Of a stretch of DNA of 64,000 nt, positions 18,077-27,228 are shown one piece after another (positions within the stretch are counted from its first letter, which is position 1; each line of letters starts with the position of its first letter). Origin of the DNA: Antarctobacter aquimaris. GTDB taxonomy: Bacteria; Pseudomonadota; Alphaproteobacteria; Rhodobacterales; Rhodobacteraceae. The notes under the pieces were generated by a model that saw nothing but the letters and a program-made list of their open reading frames with translations, was not told the origin of the DNA and ran no database searches. The stretch lies in the NCBI RefSeq assembly GCF_900184945.1, contig NZ_FXYF01000008.1, forward strand, positions 1-64,000, in the 5' to 3' direction. The position numbers were made by a program, and so were the translations under genes.

Positions 18077-18858
18077 GCGCCGATGAAGCCCGGCTTGCGT
18101 TTCTCCAGAAAGGCACGGCGCCCCTCGATGTAATCCTGGCTGTCAAAGCAGGCCTGCACGCGCGCGGCGCAGGCATCCAGATCCCGCTCGGACTCGGGCT
18201 TCATCGCCTCGTTCACGATGAACTTGACCGAGTTCACCGTCATCGGCGCGTTGGCGGCGATCATCTCGGCCATCGACTCGGCGGCGGCCTCGACCTCGCC
18301 ATCGGGCACGATCCGGTTGACCAGCCCCATGGTGCGCGCCTCCTCGGCGTCGAACCGGCGGGCGGTAAAGAAGATTTCCTTGGCAAAGGCGGGGCCGACC
18401 ACGTCGATCAGCCGCTTGATCCCGACATAGCCATAGCCCAGCCCCAGCTTGGCCGCCGGAATGGCAAACTGCGACCCGGTCCCGCAGATGCGGATGTCAC
18501 AGCTGAGCGCCAGCGCCACGCCGCCGCCGACGCAGAACCCGTCGATCTGCGCAATGGTCGGCTTGGGGAAGTTGGCGACCAGGTTGTAGGCTTCGGCCGT
18601 GGTGGCGTTGTAGGTCTCGACCGCCTCCTTGCTGGCGCGCTCGCTCTCGAACTTGGAGATGTCCGCGCCCGACACAAAGGCCTTGCCGCCCGCACCCGAC
18701 AGGATGAGGATGCGCACGGAAGGATCGGCAGCAAAGCGGGTCGCGGCTTCGATCACCGCCTGCCACATCTCGAACGACACGGCGTTGCGCTTTTCCGGCT
18801 GGTTGAAGATGATGCGGGCGATCGGGCCGTTCTGGCTGGTGATGATCTTGTCGGTCAT
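18073..18858 (-). CDS. enoyl-CoA hydratase/isomerase (crotonase) family protein
   Basis: A 261-residue crotonase. The CoA-binding and oxyanion-hole elements SGADI (63-67) and GFCVGGGVALAL (107-118) are intact. The first catalytic glutamate of true hydratases, in the PE motif, is replaced by Ala (IPAAKLGLGYG, about 133-143), so hydration of an enoyl-CoA is doubtful and another crotonase reaction, such as decarboxylation, isomerisation or hydrolysis, is possible. It sits between CaiB, which would form the CoA ester, and the thioesterase. Confidence 0.88.
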   Translation of the reverse strand: MTDKIITSQNGPIARIIFNQPEKRNAVSFEMWQAVIEAATRFAADPSVRILILSGAGGKAFVSGADISKFESERASKEAVETYNATTAEAYNLVANFPKPTIAQIDGFCVGGGVALALSCDIRICGTGSQFAIPAAKLGLGYGYVGIKRLIDVVGPAFAKEIFFTARRFDAEEARTMGLVNRIVPDGEVEAAAESMAEMIAANAPMTVNSVKFIVNEAMKPESERDLDACAARVQACFDSQDYIEGRRAFLEKRKPGFIGA

Positions 18859-18873
18859 GCCTTGTGGGTTCCT

Positions 18874-20100
18874 TCAGGTGGCGCCAGAGGCCTTCATGGC
18901 CTCGATGTCTTCGGCCGAGAATCCGATCTCGGCCAGGATGTCCGCGGAATGCTGCCCGGCCAGCGGCGGCGGCGCAGCGATATGGCTGGGCGTGCGGCTC
19001 ATCAGGATCGGCTGGCCGACCACATGGGTCGGGCCGCGCTCCTGGCTGACGACCGGCTGCGCCAAACCCAGGTGCTGCACCTGCGGGTTGGCAAAGACCT
19101 GGCCGATGTCGTTGATCTCGCCCGCCGGGACGCCTGCCTCGTTCATCGCCTCGACCCAGTCCGCCGTGGTGCGGCTGACGGTGATCTCCTCGATGGCGGC
19201 GTTCAGCGCATCGCGGTTCTCCGACCGCGCGGGGGCGGTGGCATAGCGCGGATCCTCGATCCATTCCTCGTGCCCCATGGCGCGGGCAAAGCGGCGCCAG
19301 ATCTCCTGCCCCGCCACGGCCAGGTTCATGTGGCCGTCCTTGGTGCGGAACACGCCCGTCGGGATCGAGGTGGGATGGTTGTTTCCCGCCTGCCCCGGCA
19401 CATCGCCATCCATCAGGAAACGCGCCGCCTGGAAATCCAGCATGAAGACCTGCGCCTGCAACAGCGAGGTCTGGATCCACTGGCCGCGCCCGGACGCCTG
19501 CCGCTCCATCAGCGCGATCAGGATGCCCTGCGCGGCAAAGAGGCCAGCGCAAAGGTCCGCGATGGGGATGCCCACGCGCATCGGCCCGGTGCCCGGCTGG
19601 CCGGTGATCGACATGAGGCCCCCCATGCCCTGCGCGATCTGGTCGAATCCGGGCCGGTCGGCCAAAGGCCCGTCCTGGCCAAAGCCCGAGATCGAGGCAT
19701 AGACCAAGCCGGGGTTGTCCTGCGACAGGGTGTCATAGTCGATGCCGAGGCGGTTCTTCACGTCGGGGCGAAAGTTTTCGACGATCACGTCGGCGGTCCT
19801 GGCCAGCCGGCGAAAGGCTTCAAGCCCGGCCTCGGACTTCAGGTTCAGCGTCAGGCTGCGCTTGTTGCGGTGCAGGTTCTGGAAATCCGCGCCGGACCGT
19901 GGCCCGCCCAGCTGCGCGCTGTCCTCGGGCGTCTCGATCTTGATGACATCGGCGCCCCAATCTGCGAATTGACGCACGCAGGTCGGTCCGGACCGCACGC
20001 GGGTCAGGTCCAGGACGCGGATGCCGCGAAGCGCCGCACTGGCGCCGGTCACCGGCCCGCCCTGGGCCTCCGGCACCCCCGGTTTGTCGCGCTGCGTCAT
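18874..20100 (-). CDS. CaiB/BaiF (class III) CoA-transferase
   Basis: A 408-residue class III CoA-transferase, which moves CoA between carboxylates through an aspartyl-CoA thioester. The likely nucleophile is Asp182 in PIADLCAGLFA. Other family features are VLDLTRVRSGPTCVRQFADWGADVIKIE at the N-terminus (given here only as a region, residues 29-56) and HRNKRSLTLNLK. The start at 20100 has a strong GGGAGGG site; the frame remains open further upstream but has no site there. It is the first gene of a four-gene operon, divergent from a FadR-type regulator. Confidence 0.9.
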   Translation of the reverse strand: MTQRDKPGVPEAQGGPVTGASAALRGIRVLDLTRVRSGPTCVRQFADWGADVIKIETPEDSAQLGGPRSGADFQNLHRNKRSLTLNLKSEAGLEAFRRLARTADVIVENFRPDVKNRLGIDYDTLSQDNPGLVYASISGFGQDGPLADRPGFDQIAQGMGGLMSITGQPGTGPMRVGIPIADLCAGLFAAQGILIALMERQASGRGQWIQTSLLQAQVFMLDFQAARFLMDGDVPGQAGNNHPTSIPTGVFRTKDGHMNLAVAGQEIWRRFARAMGHEEWIEDPRYATAPARSENRDALNAAIEEITVSRTTADWVEAMNEAGVPAGEINDIGQVFANPQVQHLGLAQPVVSQERGPTHVVGQPILMSRTPSHIAAPPPLAGQHSADILAEIGFSAEDIEAMKASGAT

Positions 20101-20171
20101 TGGACCCTCCCATGGCGTAACTGTCACGGCCAAACTAGGGGATGCGGCGGGACCGCACAAGATGTATGTTG

Positions 20172-20183
20172 ATTGTTGACAAA
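20172..20183. promoter_or_regulatory. ATTGTTGACAAA, second copy of the FadR-type operator candidate
   Basis: Eleven of twelve bases match the element at 11444-11455. It lies between the CaiB operon and the second FadR-type gene, 26 bases before the regulator's start, the same distance within one base as the first copy. It could serve both directions. Confidence 0.45.
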
Positions 20184-20203
20184 AATACGGCGCGGGGTGA
20201 AAT
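20176..20203 (+). promoter_or_regulatory. promoter candidate for the second FadR-type regulator
   Basis: TTGACA (20176-20181), a 16-base spacer and TGAAAT (20198-20203) end six bases before the ATG, the same layout as at 11448-11476. No clear ribosome site is present, which again suggests a leaderless message. Confidence 0.4.
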
Positions 20204-20209
20204 GGCGAA

Positions 20210-20908
20210 ATGAAGCTTTCGGCAAGAGATATCGGGCAAAAACGGGCGACCCTCGCCGTCGAGGTGCGCGCCGAGATCGAGCGCATGATCGTCGAGGGAA
20301 ACCTCGAGGCCGGCGAGAAACTGAACGAACTCACGCTGTCGGACGCCATGGGCGTCAGTCGTGGCACCGTGCGCGAGGCGATCCGCTCATTGGCCGACAG
20401 CGGGCTGATCAGCCTGATCGCCAACCGCGGCGCCTTTGTGCACAAGCTGACGCTGGCCGAGGTGCGCAACCTCTACGACCTGCGCGGCGCGATCTTTGCC
20501 ATGGCCTGCGCCGCCGCCGCGCGCCGCGTCGCCGAAGGGGCGGAGACAAAGCTGCCCGACCGGCTGCGCCGCAACCTCGAAAAGATGCGCGAAGCCTTGG
20601 CCGAGGACCGCGTCGACCGCTACTACAGCCTTAACATCGAATTTCACGACATGCTGATGGAAGCCGCGCACAACCCCAAGGCCAAGACGATCTACGACAA
20701 CCTCGTCAAGGAAATGCACCTGTTCCGCCGGCGCGGGCTGTCCAAGGCGCCCAACATCGCCCGCTCCATCGTCGAGCATGAGGCGATCCACGACGCGGTG
20801 ACCAAGGGTGACCCCGAGGCCGCCCGCGCCGCCGCCGAACAGCACATCCAGCTGGGCCTTGGGCGCTACATGGCGATGATCGCCAAGGACGAGGAAAGCG
20901 CGACCTGA
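20210..20908 (+). CDS. GntR-family (FadR subfamily) regulator next to matB
   Basis: A 232-residue regulator with a winged helix (about 18-78, SDAMGVSRGTVREAIRSLADSGLI) and an FCD domain (about 88-220) containing the metal-binding style EFHD and HEAIHD histidines. Divergent from the CaiB operon and 40 bases upstream of the malonyl-CoA synthetase gene in the same direction. In Rhizobium the matABC genes are controlled by the GntR protein MatR, so a similar malonate-responsive role is reasonable, though not shown by the sequence. Confidence 0.9.
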   Translation: MKLSARDIGQKRATLAVEVRAEIERMIVEGNLEAGEKLNELTLSDAMGVSRGTVREAIRSLADSGLISLIANRGAFVHKLTLAEVRNLYDLRGAIFAMACAAAARRVAEGAETKLPDRLRRNLEKMREALAEDRVDRYYSLNIEFHDMLMEAAHNPKAKTIYDNLVKEMHLFRRRGLSKAPNIARSIVEHEAIHDAVTKGDPEAARAAAEQHIQLGLGRYMAMIAKDEESAT

Positions 20909-20948
20909 GGCCCCCTGCGCCCGGGTCCGCGGACTAAGGAGTGAGACC

Positions 20949-22466
20949 ATGAGCAACCCTTTGCATGACGCCCTGTTCGCCCCGCACGAAGGGCGCGACA
21001 CGCCCTTCCTGCACTTGGCCGACGGCCAGACGCTGACCCATGCGGCCTTCCTGGCGCGCGCCGGGCAGATGGCGAACGCGCTGGCCGCCGCCGGGGTGGC
21101 GCCCGGCGACCGCGTCGCCGTGCACATTGCCAAGTCCGCCGAGGCGCTGGCGCTCTACGCCGCCTGCATCCTGGCGGGCGCGGTCTTCCTGCCGCTCAAC
21201 ACCGCCTATACCCCGGCCGAACTCGACTATTTCGTCGGTGACAGCGGCGCGGTGCTGTTCGTCTGCGATCCGGCTGAGGCGCCAGCCATGCCCCCCATCG
21301 CGGCAAAGGCCGGCTGCGCCCTGCACACCATCGGCGCGGACGGGCGCGGCAGTTTCAGCGACCTCGCCGATGCGCAGGACAGCGCCTTTGCCCCCGCGCC
21401 CCGCACCGAAGACGACATCGCCGCGTTGCTCTACACCTCCGGCACCACCGGGCGGTCCAAGGGCGCGATGCTGACCCACCGCAACCTGGTGTCCAACGCG
21501 CAGGCGCTGGTCGAGATCTGGCGCTTTACCGCGGACGACGTGCTGCTGCACGCGCTGCCGATCTTTCACGCGCACGGGCTGTTCGTGGCGACCAACGTGA
21601 TGCTGCTGTCGGGCGGGGCGATGATCTTCCTGCCGAAGTTCGAGCTTGAATCCGTGCTGGCCGCCCTGCCCCGCGCCACCACGATGATGGGCGTGCCCAC
21701 CTTCTACACCCGCCTGCTGGACGATCCCCGCTTTGACCGTGACCTGACCTCGGGGATGCGGCTCTTCATCTCCGGCTCTGCCCCGCTCTTGGCCGAAACG
21801 CACCGCGCCTTCGAGGACCGCACCGGCCACCGCATCCTGGAACGCTACGGCATGACCGAAACCAGCATGAACACCTCCAACCCCTACGAGGGCGAGCGCC
21901 GCGCCGGCACGGTCGGCTTTCCGCTGCCGGGGGTCGAGGTCAAGGTCTGCGATCCCGAGACCGGCGCGCCCCTGCCGCAGGGCGAAACCGGGGTGCTGTA
22001 TGTGCGCGGCCCCAACGTGTTCAAGGGCTACTGGCGGATGCCGGAAAAGACCGCCCAGGAACTGCTGCCCGACGGTTTCCTGATCACCGGCGACATCGCG
22101 CGGATCGACGCGGACGGCTACGTCACCATCGTCGGCCGCAGCAAGGACCTGATCATCTCGGGCGGCTACAACATCTACCCCAAGGAGATCGAGCTGTTCC
22201 TCGACGATCTGCCCGGCGTGCTGGAAAGCGCGGTGATCGGCGCGCCGCATCCCGACTTCGGCGAAAGCGTGATCGCCGTGCTGGTGCCGCAAAAGGGCGC
22301 GACGCTGGACCTGCCCGCCATCGAGGCGGCGGTCAAGGCGGACCTCGCCGGGTTCAAACGCCCCGGGCGCTACGTCGTGCTGGACGAGCTGCCGCGCAAC
22401 ACCATGGGCAAGGTGCAGAAAAACGCCCTGCGCGAGGCCTACGCCGACAGTTTCGTGACGGCCTGA
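20949..22466 (+). CDS. matB: malonyl-CoA synthetase (acyl-CoA/AMP-forming ligase superfamily)
   Basis: A 505-residue ANL-superfamily ligase, the exact length class of Rhizobium MatB. The P-loop LYTSGTTGRSKGAML lies at about 161-175, the A5 motif is YGMTETSMNT, followed by the MatB-like NPYEGERRAGTVGFPLPGV, and the C-terminal catalytic lysine is in NTMGKVQKN. MatB activates malonate or methylmalonate with ATP and CoA. AAGGAG precedes the ATG at 20949. No malonyl-CoA decarboxylase (MatA) is nearby, so the product may feed the adjacent CaiB-crotonase operon or fatty acid synthesis. A related acid as the true substrate cannot be excluded. Confidence 0.85.
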   Translation: MSNPLHDALFAPHEGRDTPFLHLADGQTLTHAAFLARAGQMANALAAAGVAPGDRVAVHIAKSAEALALYAACILAGAVFLPLNTAYTPAELDYFVGDSGAVLFVCDPAEAPAMPPIAAKAGCALHTIGADGRGSFSDLADAQDSAFAPAPRTEDDIAALLYTSGTTGRSKGAMLTHRNLVSNAQALVEIWRFTADDVLLHALPIFHAHGLFVATNVMLLSGGAMIFLPKFELESVLAALPRATTMMGVPTFYTRLLDDPRFDRDLTSGMRLFISGSAPLLAETHRAFEDRTGHRILERYGMTETSMNTSNPYEGERRAGTVGFPLPGVEVKVCDPETGAPLPQGETGVLYVRGPNVFKGYWRMPEKTAQELLPDGFLITGDIARIDADGYVTIVGRSKDLIISGGYNIYPKEIELFLDDLPGVLESAVIGAPHPDFGESVIAVLVPQKGATLDLPAIEAAVKADLAGFKRPGRYVVLDELPRNTMGKVQKNALREAYADSFVTA

Positions 22467-22467
22467 G

Positions 22468-23640
22468 TCAGCCCTTCTCGCTGACCTTGTAGGCCGACCG
22501 CGCCAGCCATTCGGGGCTGATCTCCACCCCCCAGCCGGGCGCGTCGCTGACCTCAACCCGGCCATTGGTCACGGTATAGGGGTCCTCGACAAACAGCCCG
22601 CGCTGCCAGGGGTAATAGTCGTCCCCCTCGATCGAGAACTCCAAGTAGCGGCCGGGGTTCGGCACCGCGCGCAACAGGTGCATGGTGAACAGCGTCACCA
22701 GCGACAGGTTGGCGCTGTGTGGCGTGCAGGGCAGCCCGGCGGCATGCCCCATGCGCGCCACCTCCAGGCTCAGGGCCATGCCGCCCAGGTACAGGACGTC
22801 CGGCTGCACGATGTCCACCGCCCGCAAGCCCACGATCCGTTTCCACTGTTGCAGGTCCCAGTCCTGCTCGCCCCCCGCCACGTCGATGGTCAGGGCGCGC
22901 GTCACCTCGGCGGTCTGTTCCAGTTCCCAGTAGGGGCACGGCTCCTCGAAATGCTCATAGCCCTGGTCCTCCAGCATCCGCCCCACGGCAATGGCGCGCG
23001 CCGGGCCAAAGCCGGAGTTCGCATCGACCAGCAGCGCCGCCCCGTCGCCCAGGGCCCGCCGGATCGCCGGAATGATCGCCTCGGTCCGGCCCGGCCATTC
23101 GTCGCGATCCAAACCGCACTCCGCCCCGACCCGCACCTTGAAGGCGTCGAATCCGTGACTGTCACGCAGGGCAACCAGCCGCGCCGCCTCGTCCTCGGGG
23201 GTGATGTCGCGCCGCATGGACGAGGCATAGGCCCTGAGAGGCCCCGCCGTGCCACCCAGCAGCACCGCCACCGGCTGCCCCGCGACCTTGCCGCGCCAGT
23301 CCCAGACGGCGGTGTCCAGCCCGGCCATGGCGCGGCGCAGGTAGGTGCCCGGGTACTTGTGCTCGCGCAGCGGGATCTCGGCCAGCACGGCCTCCAGCGC
23401 GTCCATCCCGCGCCCCAGCGCCCAGGGCGCCACCTGCCGGTGCAGCACCTCGCAGCTCAGGTCGCTGTTGTAGGTCGACACCTGCCCCCAGCCCTGCGTG
23501 CCGTCCTCTGCCGTCACCCGGACAAAGCCGATCAGCGGCGTGCAGAATGTCTCGATCCGGGCGATGCGCGGGCCAGTGTCATCCTTGCCCCGGTCCCCCG
23601 CCACAGGCACCGCGCCGGAACTGGAATAGGGAATGCTCAT
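22468..23640 (-). CDS. mandelate racemase/muconate lactonizing enzyme family protein, complete active site
   Basis: A 390-residue enolase-superfamily enzyme with all expected residues: a KxR pair Lys168-Arg170 (FKVRVG), metal ligands Asp206 (VDANSG), Glu232/233 (FEEPCPYWE) and Glu258 (GGEQDW), and an Asp281-His308 dyad (QPD and TPHSAN). This points to an acid-sugar dehydratase or racemase of the mandelate racemase subgroup. Its ATG overlaps the stop of the GMC oxidoreductase gene by four bases with a GGAGGAG site. It ends two bases from the convergent matB stop. In contrast to the homologue at 9506, nothing in the active site is missing. Confidence 0.9.
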   Translation of the reverse strand: MSIPYSSSGAVPVAGDRGKDDTGPRIARIETFCTPLIGFVRVTAEDGTQGWGQVSTYNSDLSCEVLHRQVAPWALGRGMDALEAVLAEIPLREHKYPGTYLRRAMAGLDTAVWDWRGKVAGQPVAVLLGGTAGPLRAYASSMRRDITPEDEAARLVALRDSHGFDAFKVRVGAECGLDRDEWPGRTEAIIPAIRRALGDGAALLVDANSGFGPARAIAVGRMLEDQGYEHFEEPCPYWELEQTAEVTRALTIDVAGGEQDWDLQQWKRIVGLRAVDIVQPDVLYLGGMALSLEVARMGHAAGLPCTPHSANLSLVTLFTMHLLRAVPNPGRYLEFSIEGDDYYPWQRGLFVEDPYTVTNGRVEVSDAPGWGVEISPEWLARSAYKVSEKG

Positions 23641-25247
23641 GTCTCCTCCAGGATCAGCTCGGCGGCGCGATACGCCAGCATCATCACCGGCGCATTGGTA
23701 TTGCCCGAGGTGATGTTGGGAAAGACCGAGGCATCGACCACGCGCAGCCCCTCGAACCCATGCACCTTCAGCCGGGGCGAGACAACCGCGCCCGCCGCCT
23801 CCGGCCCCATCGCGCAGGTGCCGACCGGGTGAAACACGGTGCCGCAGCGTTCACGGAAATCGGCCAGGATGTCATCGGCGCCCATCTGTCGCAGGTCCGG
23901 TGCCATCGCCCGGTCGACCAGCCGGGTCAGCGCCTCGGTCCGCATCAGGCGCTGGCACAGCAGCCCGCCCGCCACCACCTGCGCGCGGTCCTCCTCGGTG
24001 TGCAATGAGTTCGGCCGGATCCGCGGCGGCGCGTCAGGGTCATTGGCGGAAATGTCGATCCGCCCCCGGCTGGTCGGCCGGCAGGGCTGAAAGCCGATGA
24101 TGAAGCCGGGAAACGGGTCGGGCTGGATCACCGTACGCTTGCCGCTGGGCGAGGTGGTGTAGGTCACCGGGTTGAAATACAGCTGCTGGTCCAGGTGCGG
24201 ATGGTCCGGCGTCGACCGCAGGAAACCGCCGCACTGGTTCACCGACAGCGCCAGCGGCCCGCGCCGCGCCAGCGCGTAGTGCAACGCCGCGCGCACCTTG
24301 CCCAGGAAGGGACGCAGCGCGTTGTTCAGCGTCGGTTCCGTCGCGCGGAAGTAGTAGTTGATGCCCAGGTGGTCCTGGAGGTTGCCGCCCACCTGCGGCG
24401 CGTCCAGCAGCGGCGTGATGCCCTGCGATTTCAGCAGCATTGCCGGCCCGATGCCGGACAGTTGCAGCAGCCGGGGCGAACTCACCGCCCCCGCCGACAG
24501 CAACACTTCGCGCCCCGCCGTCAGCGTCCGCAGCTGCCCCCTGTGGCGCACGACCACCCCGGTCACGCGGCGGCCCTCGATGTGCAGCCGCTCGACCAGC
24601 GCGCCGGTCATCAGCGTGACGTTGGGCCGCTTCAAGGCCGGGGCCAGAAAGGCGCGCGCCGAATGCATCCGCCGCCCGCCGGCGGTGTTGATCTGGTAGA
24701 CCGCCGCCCCTTCCTGCCTGTCGCCGTTCAGATCGGTCGTCACCGGCAGGCCCAGCTCGCCCGCCGCCGCAAAATAGTGCCGGTTGACCGGGTGGATCAG
24801 GTCGGACACGTCCTGCACCTGGATCGGCCCAGCCCCGCGCCGCGTGCCGTCCGCGCCCACCCGCGTCTCCATCGCGTCATAGGTCCGGCGCACCGTGGCC
24901 CAGTCCCAGCCCGTGGCCCCCGCCGCGACCCAGTCGTCATAGTCGCGCGGCACCCCGCGCGCGTAGACCAGCGCGTTGATCGCCCCCGATCCGCCAACGC
25001 ATTTGCCGCGCGGCCAGTACCCGGTGCGCCCGGCCAGCGCCGCCTCCGGCTCGGCCTCGTACTTCCAGTTGACCGACGCATCGTAAAAGGTCTTGCCATA
25101 GCCCAAGGGCAGCGCGATCCACGGCGACCGCCCGTGCCCCCCCGCCTCCAGCACCAGCACGCGATGCCGGCCAGAGGCGCTCAGCCGCTCTGCCAGCACG
25201 CAGCCCGCCGACCCCGCCCCGACGATGATGTAATCGTAACCCGCCAC
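23637..25247 (-). CDS. GMC-family FAD oxidoreductase (choline/alcohol dehydrogenase type)
   Basis: A 536-residue GMC oxidoreductase. The FAD-binding YIIVGAGSAGCVLAERL segment is at residues 6-22, a second signature WPRGKCVGGSGAINALVY follows, and the C-terminal catalytic pair lies in FHPVGTCAMG (His) and SGNTNAPVMM (Asn). These flavoenzymes oxidise primary alcohols, polyols or choline. The start is a GTG at 25247 preceded by GGGGAA. It is translationally coupled to the mandelate racemase-like gene, suggesting successive steps on an alcohol or sugar acid. No signal peptide, so cytoplasmic. Confidence 0.9.
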   Translation of the reverse strand: MAGYDYIIVGAGSAGCVLAERLSASGRHRVLVLEAGGHGRSPWIALPLGYGKTFYDASVNWKYEAEPEAALAGRTGYWPRGKCVGGSGAINALVYARGVPRDYDDWVAAGATGWDWATVRRTYDAMETRVGADGTRRGAGPIQVQDVSDLIHPVNRHYFAAAGELGLPVTTDLNGDRQEGAAVYQINTAGGRRMHSARAFLAPALKRPNVTLMTGALVERLHIEGRRVTGVVVRHRGQLRTLTAGREVLLSAGAVSSPRLLQLSGIGPAMLLKSQGITPLLDAPQVGGNLQDHLGINYYFRATEPTLNNALRPFLGKVRAALHYALARRGPLALSVNQCGGFLRSTPDHPHLDQQLYFNPVTYTTSPSGKRTVIQPDPFPGFIIGFQPCRPTSRGRIDISANDPDAPPRIRPNSLHTEEDRAQVVAGGLLCQRLMRTEALTRLVDRAMAPDLRQMGADDILADFRERCGTVFHPVGTCAMGPEAAGAVVSPRLKVHGFEGLRVVDASVFPNITSGNTNAPVMMLAYRAAELILEET

Positions 25248-25361
25248 GTTCCCCGACCGCCTGCCCAGACTCCCGACGCGGGATCGTTAGCGACCGGACA
25301 GCCCTGTCCACAATGGGAAAATGCCGCGTGACGCAAGGTCCTGCACATCCCGGGCCGCGTC

Positions 25362-25889
25362 TCAGCCCAGCGTCGCCATGAACCCGGCCAGCGTCTCCCC
25401 GGCAAAGCCCAGCACCGCCTCGTCCTGCAACAGCCCGTCCACCACCTTGGTGTTGGCCATGGGGACAAGGATTTCCTTGGCGGTATGGACCTGCGCCAGC
25501 ATCCCGTTGAGGATGTATTTCAGGTGCGCCTGCGCCCGCACGCCCCCCAGCGCCCCGCCGGAAGTGGTGATCACGAGGCAGGGCTTGGCCTTGAACACCG
25601 ACTCGTAGGCCGGGCGCGAGGCCCAGTCGATCGCGTTCTTCAGCACGCCGGGGACCGAGTAGTTGTATTCCGGCGTCACGAACACCAGCCCGTCCGCCGC
25701 CCGGATCTGCGCGAGGAACGCGGCCACCGCCGCGTTGTCGGTGACATCCGCGTTGTAATGCGGCAGCGCGCCGGGATCGGCCACGTCGCAGTCCGCCGCA
25801 TCGCCCAGCCGGGCGATCAGCGCGCGCATGGTCGCCCTGGAGGATGACGCCTGTCGCAGGCTGCCGGGGATGAAAAGCAATCTGGGCAT
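25362..25889 (-). CDS. NADPH-dependent FMN reductase family protein
   Basis: A 175-residue flavodoxin-like protein of the NADPH-dependent FMN/azo reductase group. The phosphate loop GSLRQASSS (9-17) and the TPEYNYSVPGVLKNAIDW region (72-89, given as position and key residues PEYN, SVPG, KNAIDW) are characteristic. It could supply reduced flavin to an oxygenase or reduce quinones. It is the last gene behind the TRAP transporter operon, 25 bases after the large permease gene. Confidence 0.88.
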   Translation of the reverse strand: MPRLLFIPGSLRQASSSRATMRALIARLGDAADCDVADPGALPHYNADVTDNAAVAAFLAQIRAADGLVFVTPEYNYSVPGVLKNAIDWASRPAYESVFKAKPCLVITTSGGALGGVRAQAHLKYILNGMLAQVHTAKEILVPMANTKVVDGLLQDEAVLGFAGETLAGFMATLG

Positions 25890-25914
25890 TGAGGGTCCGT
25901 TTCTTGTCAGAGGG

Positions 25915-27228
25915 TTAAATCCGCGCCAGCCAGGTGGCGATGGCGGGAAACAGGATCAGGATCACCAGCGCGACCATCATCGCGCCGACAAAGGGCACCG
26001 CGCCCTGGAAAACGTGGCTGACCTTGAGCGAGGCGTCGTCCATCGCCGACTTGATGGTGTAGACCGACAGGCCGAATGGCGGTGTCAGCAGGCCGATCTC
26101 GACCGCGACCACGGTCAGCACGCCGAACCAGATCATGTCGAACCCCGCCGCCTGCGCCACCGGCAGCGCGATCGGCAGCACGATCAGCATGATCGAGATC
26201 GAATCGATCAGGCATCCCAGCACGATGATCAGCAGCAGGTAGAGGATGAGAAAGCCATACGGCCCGATGCCGCCCGACAGCAGCCCCTCGGCCAGCACGC
26301 GCGGCACACCCGACAGCGCCAGCATCCGGCTGAAGAAGGTCGCCGCCAGGATCAGGAACAGCACCGACACGGTGATGCGCCCGGTCTCGACCAGCAGCCG
26401 CCAAAAGCTGCGGCGGTCCAGCGACCGGCGCATCAGCGCGATGACCAGCGCGCCGGCCGCACCCGCCGCCCCCGCCTCGGTCGGGTTCAGGAAGCCGCCG
26501 TAGAGCCCGCCCAGCACCACCACCATCAGCGACAGGATCGGCACCGCCTTGACGATGATCTCGCCCAGCCCGAGGTCGCGCGCCGCTTCGGCGGTGTCCT
26601 CGTGGTCAAAGACAAATCCGGGCCGGTACTTGGCCAGCAGCAGGATGGTGCCGCAGAACAGCGCCGACAGCAGCAGCCCCGGCCCGATGCCCGCGAGGAA
26701 CATCCGCCCCACCGATTGCTCGGCCAGCACCGCGTAGACGATCATCAAGAGCGACGGCGGGATCAGCATCCCCAGCACCGAAGAGCCCGCCACGACCCCC
26801 GTGGCAAAGCGCGTGGAATAGCCGTGGCGCTGCATTTCCGGCACCGCGATGCGGCTGAACACCGTGGCGCTGGCGATGGAGATGCCGGTGATCGAGGCAA
26901 AGACCGCGTTGGCAAAGACCGTCGCCACCCCCAGCCCCGCCAGCACCCGGCGCAAGAGCCGCTGGAACACGTCGAAGGTGTCGCGCCCGACACCCGAGAC
27001 CGTCACCAGCAGCCCCATCAGCACGAACAGCGGCACCACGGCGAACAGGTATTCCTCCAGGCTGTCGTTGGCCGCCTGCGCCATCATGCGCACCGCCACG
27101 GTGTCGTTGCGGATCAGCGCGACCCCGGCAAAGCTGACCGCCAGCATGCCGATGCCGATGGGCAGCCCGATGGCGATCAGCGTGATCAGCGCGGCAATCG
27201 CCAGCGTGCCGATTTCGACCGGGCTCAT
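25915..27228 (-). CDS. TRAP transporter large permease (DctM family)
   Basis: A 437-residue membrane protein with about twelve segments, normal length for DctM. Signatures include IPPSLLMIVYAVLAEQSVG in the middle and the C-terminal LTPPFGLSVYTIKS. With the small subunit it imports carboxylates using the sodium or proton gradient. Its start overlaps the small subunit's stop (ATGA). Confidence 0.93.
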   Translation of the reverse strand: MSPVEIGTLAIAALITLIAIGLPIGIGMLAVSFAGVALIRNDTVAVRMMAQAANDSLEEYLFAVVPLFVLMGLLVTVSGVGRDTFDVFQRLLRRVLAGLGVATVFANAVFASITGISIASATVFSRIAVPEMQRHGYSTRFATGVVAGSSVLGMLIPPSLLMIVYAVLAEQSVGRMFLAGIGPGLLLSALFCGTILLLAKYRPGFVFDHEDTAEAARDLGLGEIIVKAVPILSLMVVVLGGLYGGFLNPTEAGAAGAAGALVIALMRRSLDRRSFWRLLVETGRITVSVLFLILAATFFSRMLALSGVPRVLAEGLLSGGIGPYGFLILYLLLIIVLGCLIDSISIMLIVLPIALPVAQAAGFDMIWFGVLTVVAVEIGLLTPPFGLSVYTIKSAMDDASLKVSHVFQGAVPFVGAMMVALVILILFPAIATWLARI

